Below are positions 9,009 to 12,558 of a stretch of 12,558 bases of DNA, piece by piece. A program made the translations under genes and the position numbers. The stretch covers positions 1 through 12,558 of the forward strand of contig JADGJL010000876.1 of NCBI GenBank assembly GCA_027600665.1. Reading direction: 5' to 3'. The first letter of the stretch is position 1, and every line of letters starts with the position of its first letter. Below the pieces are notes generated by a model, which worked only from the letters and a program-made list of their open reading frames with translations, was not told where the DNA came from and made no database searches. The stretch comes from Irineochytrium annulatum. Its lineage: Eukaryota > Chytridiomycota > Chytridiomycetes > Chytridiales > Chytridiaceae.

Positions 9009-10462
9009 ATGTTCGGCTTCTCGGTGCCAATCTTCTTCGTGACCTTACGCGAGGTGAGTGCTGGTCAACATCGCCTCGTTGCTTCTCGTGCCGCGCCCGC
9101 TGATGGATCTTCCTTCGCGGAAAAGAGCGTTGAGGCCACCATCATCCTGGCCGTCCTCTTGTCTTTCATCCATCAGTCATTCGAGCCCGGGACTGCCATA
9201 AGGAAGCGAATGACGGGTTTCGTGTGGCTCGGCACGGGATTGGCCTTCGCCATTAGCGTGGTCGTCGGGGCTGCATTCCTCGTCGTATGGTTCAAGTATG
9301 CCACGAACCTGTGGTGCGTATTTCAACAAACCGACATTTGTCGAAAAATGCCATGACAATGATCCTGATATTTTTTCAATGTAACAGGGAAACCGCAGAA
9401 GACCTCTGGGAAGGCACCGAGGGTCTTCTGGCCGCCGTGCTTCTCACGTTCCTCGCATTCACGTTCATCCAGGCCGAGGAGCTGACGAAGAAGTGGCACA
9501 AGAGGTTGCGGAAGCATTTCGACGTGACGCCTTCCCCCGGCGACGACGTTGACGCCGCCTCTGTCAGCTCTACAGCCTCCAACCAGAGCATGTCCGCGAG
9601 AGCGTTTGAGTGGCTGAAGACGAAGTTTGGGGGGAAGAAGGAAGCTGCGGTGGAGGCGAAGGACTCCAGCGTCGTCACCCTTGCGGACGGAACAATCGAC
9701 AAGCAGGAGAAGGAGAAGGCTAATGACGAGCCCATCATCAAGTCCGGGACCTCCGGCTACTCGATGTTTATCCTTCCATTCGTCACCGTCCTGCGCGAGG
9801 GCCTCGAGTGCTTCGTCTTTATTGGCGGGGTGAGAGTTTCGTCCCGGTTTCTGTTTCATTCGGTATGCGGACGTAATTGACGACCCCTCGTTTTGCTTAA
9901 TCAGATCGGCATCTCGAGCGACCCAGCCACGATCCCCCTCGCGGCGATCGTCGGCCTCGCAAGCGGTGCGGGAATTGGCTACGCCATTTACAAGGCTGGC
10001 AACTCCCTTCACATCCGCACCTTCTTTTTCACCGCCACCATGATCCTCCTCGTCATGTCCCTCGGCCTCCTCTCCCGCTCCATCGTCCACTTTCAACGCC
10101 ACCACTTTAGAACTACCTTGTCGTCCGGCGTGGACCTGTCGGAGGGCTCCAGCGGCGTGTACGATGTCAACGCCACGTGGTGGTACCTCGACTGCTGCAA
10201 CCCGGAGGAGGGTGGCGTAAATGGCGGATGGCAGCTGCTGGCGGCAACCGTCGGGTGGGATCGGATCGGGACGTACGCGAGCGTGGGGACATATATTGCG
10301 TACTGCATCGTGATATCGTTGGGGTTGATTGTCGCGAAGGTAGTGAGGCTCAGGAGGTTCGGGAGGAGGATGCATAAGAGGGCGGCTCGGAGGCAACTGG
10401 GGGAGCAGTTTGATGCGCAACCGAGTCTGGACCCAACGGAGCCGTATATGGTGTGCGAATAG
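9009..10462 (+). CDS. FTR1: High-affinity iron permease FTR1, 4 exons
   Basis: Exons 9009-9053, 9126-9313, 9388-9829 and 9905-10462 join to 410 codons. The introns are GT-AG and 72-75 nt. The protein is a plasma-membrane Fe(III) permease of the oxidase-dependent iron transporter family, which takes Fe(III) directly from a partner ferroxidase. The N-terminus FSVPIFFVTLRE runs across the first splice junction into SVEATII, giving the first RExxE iron motif (Arg14-Glu15-x-x-Glu18). The second is REGLE at 214-218. Other family marks are DLWEG (83-87), GAGIGYAIYK (246-255) and LDCCNPE (320-326) followed by GGW. About seven membrane segments are visible. The cytosolic loop before REGLE (about 116-200) is long and rich in Ser, Lys and Glu. 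It is divergent from the peroxidase-oxidase fusion, which occupies the place of the usual ferroxidase. The ATG is the first in frame. Confidence 0.95.
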
Positions 10463-10677
10463 AGGATATCCCCCGTGTACATGTGTATTATTTGAGCTTT
10501 CCCTCAGTTTTGTTTTTCTTCTGCCGACATTGATACGGACACTCCGTTGCTAATACAACAAACTTCCGGGACGCGTATTCTGCCGCTGTTTGAATTCACT
10601 GCAAATGCCCTTCCACAGTTGCCCATAGCAGTGGTACTGAAATGGATATCGAGGGAATTTGACGGCGCTTTCAGTGA
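10463..10677. other. Spacer between FTR1 and the glycosyltransferase gene
   Basis: These 215 bp hold the FTR1 3' end and the promoter of the next gene, both on the plus strand. I see no distinct motif or repeat. Confidence 0.4.
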
Positions 10678-12558
10678 ATGAATTGGTCGCTGGCCTCCGC
10701 CGTGCTAGTCGCATCCATCCTGCTGGCCGCATTGGTTTGATACCTACCGCTATGCTTCTGCTGATTTATAGGAATGGCTCTAGAACTGGCCAACCTTGCC
10801 CTCCCGTCTCGGCGACCTCTTTCAATCCTGGACGAAACCGCAACCCACGGTCTCCATCGTCCTCACCTGCCGCAATGCATCCATCGACGCCATTACCTCC
10901 GCCGTGTCGTCCATCAACTCGCAGGACTACACGTCCATCCGCGGCAGGGCCATAGTGCTGCCAGAAGCGCTGCGTGAACCCTTCAGCGAGCGGTACGGCG
11001 GTTCAAATCCCCCTGGCTGGGATACTATATACCCGAAAGATGCGCGGCGGAGCGTTGTCGGCGTGAGGAATGACGCATTGCAGGCTTCGAATATCGCCGG
11101 CGAGCTGGTGGCGTTCCTGGACCATTGCGACGCCTGGACGCATTCAACCGCTGTATCTACTGCGGTGCGCGCCTGGCAGCAGATCGGGAGTCACACGGCG
11201 AAGAAGTCGCCGCCGGAATTTATGTTGATGAGTTGGGTCGCGGATACCGGCGGGAAGGGAAGGGAGCGGAATGGCGATGTCGAATACAACGCCTACGATC
11301 TGGCGTTTGGGGGTTTGGAAATTGTTGATGATGGTGGATGGGAGAAGATGATGAGGCCGGCGTCGATGATGGTCTCTATGGCGACGTGGCGATCGCATTT
11401 CGGGACGGAGCAAGCGGATGTTTTGCCTCTTATCAAACAACCGACCGTCATTGCTGGGGTATCGAATTTAGCAGATTGTGAGGATGGGCTGCAGCGGTTC
11501 TGGATAGAATTCGGTCTGAAATCGCTAAAATATCATCGACTGCCAATACCTTTGCTGAAACCGCAAGCGAGTCATGAGGCCAGAAACCGCAGGTGCCAAT
11601 TGGATTTAAGGTCTATGGTTGTACAAAACAAAAGCCGGGTACGCGAGTTGGCGCTTATGAAGGCGAGATGGAGGCCGGCCGTCTCCGTGATTGTGCCGTT
11701 CTATAACGTGAAGAGAGTGTCCTGGTTTCTCCAAGCACTCGAATCTTTACGAAATCAAACTCTGAGCGACTTCGAGATAATCATAGTGGATGACAGTTCG
11801 GATAGTAGCATGGAGTCAACGAAGTTTCTTCGTCTGGTTGAAGCTCGCGTGCGTGAGAACAATGAAGTATGGAATGGCGAGCTACCAGTGGCATACCCGA
11901 TAGAGTCGCAAGCAAGAGATCGGAAGTCGATACCACTTCGAGTAATCCGCCACTTGACAAATCTCGGTCTGTCAGAGTCCCGGAACACCGGCGTACGCGC
12001 CTCCCGCGCAGCCTACATCCTCTTTCTCGACCCGGACGATCTCCTCGCCCCTACCGCGCTCGAAAAGCTTCTCCTTGTCGCGCTCACATCCTTCGGTCGT
12101 TCAAAGCGCTACCCGGACCGCCGCCTCTCTTATGCCTATACCGGCGTCGTCCACTTCTACGAGGAACCGGACGGATTACCTTCTCCCACCGAACCCCCGG
12201 TGACGACGTACGCCGACTTCGATGCGCGCCGTTTGAAGCGCGAGAACTTCCTCACGTCCGCCGCGCTTATCTCGCGAACGGATTATGAGGATGTCGGGGG
12301 AATGTGCCCGCGGTCTACGCTGCGGTATTTCGAGGATTACGATTTCTGGTTGCGCATGATGGGCGCGGGCAGGGTTGGGAGGCTTGTAAGAGAGCCGCTG
12401 TTCCTGTATCGGAGGCATGCGAGCGGGCAGAGCACAAGCTTGAGGAAAAAGGCGAAAGAGGCGAAGGAGGATTGGATGGAGGAGTTGAGGCGATTCAACC
12501 CGGTTGTGTTTGAGGGGTTGGCGTGGGAGGAGGCGGGGGCGTTGAGGCGGGAGAGGGA
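10678..12558 (+). CDS. Tandem family-2 glycosyltransferase, type II membrane protein, 3'-truncated by window
   Basis: A single frame runs open from 10784 to the window end (591 codons, no stop). It has no ATG before its first domain. The best start is ATG 10678: a 19-codon exon (10678-10734, MNWSLASAVLVASILLAAL, a signal anchor), then a 49-nt GT-AG intron (10735-10783) that removes the in-frame TAG at 10781. The first GT2-like domain begins TVSIVLTCRNAS (41-52) and contains FLDHCDAW (130-137), where the usual DxD is DHCD. The second begins VSVIVPFYN (319-327) and has FLDPDD (433-438, nucleotide-sugar/metal site), NLGLSESRNTG and EDYDFWLRM (536-544, catalytic Glu-Asp). The second domain looks active and the first is divergent. 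It probably acts in the Golgi or cell surface, on an unknown acceptor. Donor sugar and product cannot be read. The exact 5' splice is less sure than the rest. Confidence 0.82.

Noticed and set aside
9323..10420. 365-codon minus-strand frame opposite FTR1
   Set aside because: It lies antisense to exons with strong FTR1 motifs. Its product is Pro/Arg-rich without a recognisable domain, typical of a frame opened by GC-rich coding sequence.
10781..10783. In-frame TAG as evidence that the glycosyltransferase is a pseudogene
   Set aside because: The TAG coincides with a usable splice acceptor. A signal-anchor exon upstream joins in frame and the following 591 codons are open.
10774..10977. A short protein starting at ATG 10774
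   Set aside because: It is out of frame with the long GT2 reading frame and overlaps its first conserved motif.
10990..11012. tRNA-like B box (GGTTCAAATCC)
   Set aside because: It sits inside the GT2 coding frame. The flanking bases do not pair as a T stem, and no D arm, anticodon arm or acceptor stem is visible.

Overview
This is nuclear DNA of a filamentous or zoosporic fungus. The genes are GC-rich and split by short introns (about 48-94 nt) with GTNNGT-like donors and CTAAC/CTAAT branch sites. The gene content includes a sphingolipid delta-4 desaturase and an FTR1-type iron permease. The short introns and mixture of families fit an early-diverging (chytrid-like) fungus, but I cannot fix the lineage from sequence alone.

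Layout, left to right: (1) 45-1356 (+), a three-exon sphingolipid delta-4 desaturase. (2) 1357-3469, about 2.1 kb with no gene I can name; it holds one plausible two-exon small gene on the minus strand (2172-2589) and unresolved open frames on the plus strand. (3) 3470-4567 (-), an intronless acetylpolyamine amidohydrolase / histone-deacetylase-fold enzyme with all catalytic residues. (4) 4747-8792 (-), a twelve-exon gene of 1,120 codons. It joins a secreted heme peroxidase to a multicopper-oxidase (Fet3-like) module and a C-terminal membrane anchor. (5) 8793-9008, a 216-bp shared promoter. (6) 9009-10462 (+), a four-exon FTR1 high-affinity iron permease. (7) 10678-12558 (+), the first 610 codons of a membrane-anchored protein with two family-2 glycosyltransferase domains, cut by the window end.

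The centre of interest is the divergent pair 4747-10462. In other fungi this position beside FTR1 is held by the copper ferroxidase (Fet3/Fio1) that oxidises Fe(II) for the permease. Here the oxidase-fold module has lost 8 of the 11 copper ligands while the surrounding family sequence is conserved. An apparently intact heme peroxidase, with distal Arg/His and proximal His/Asp all present, is fused to its N-terminus. My inference is that the oxidase module now serves as an FTR1-docking scaffold and that a peroxidase replaces copper chemistry, giving a possible copper-independent, peroxide-driven iron-uptake system. The fusion, the ligand losses and the gene pairing are read directly from sequence; the function is a hypothesis.
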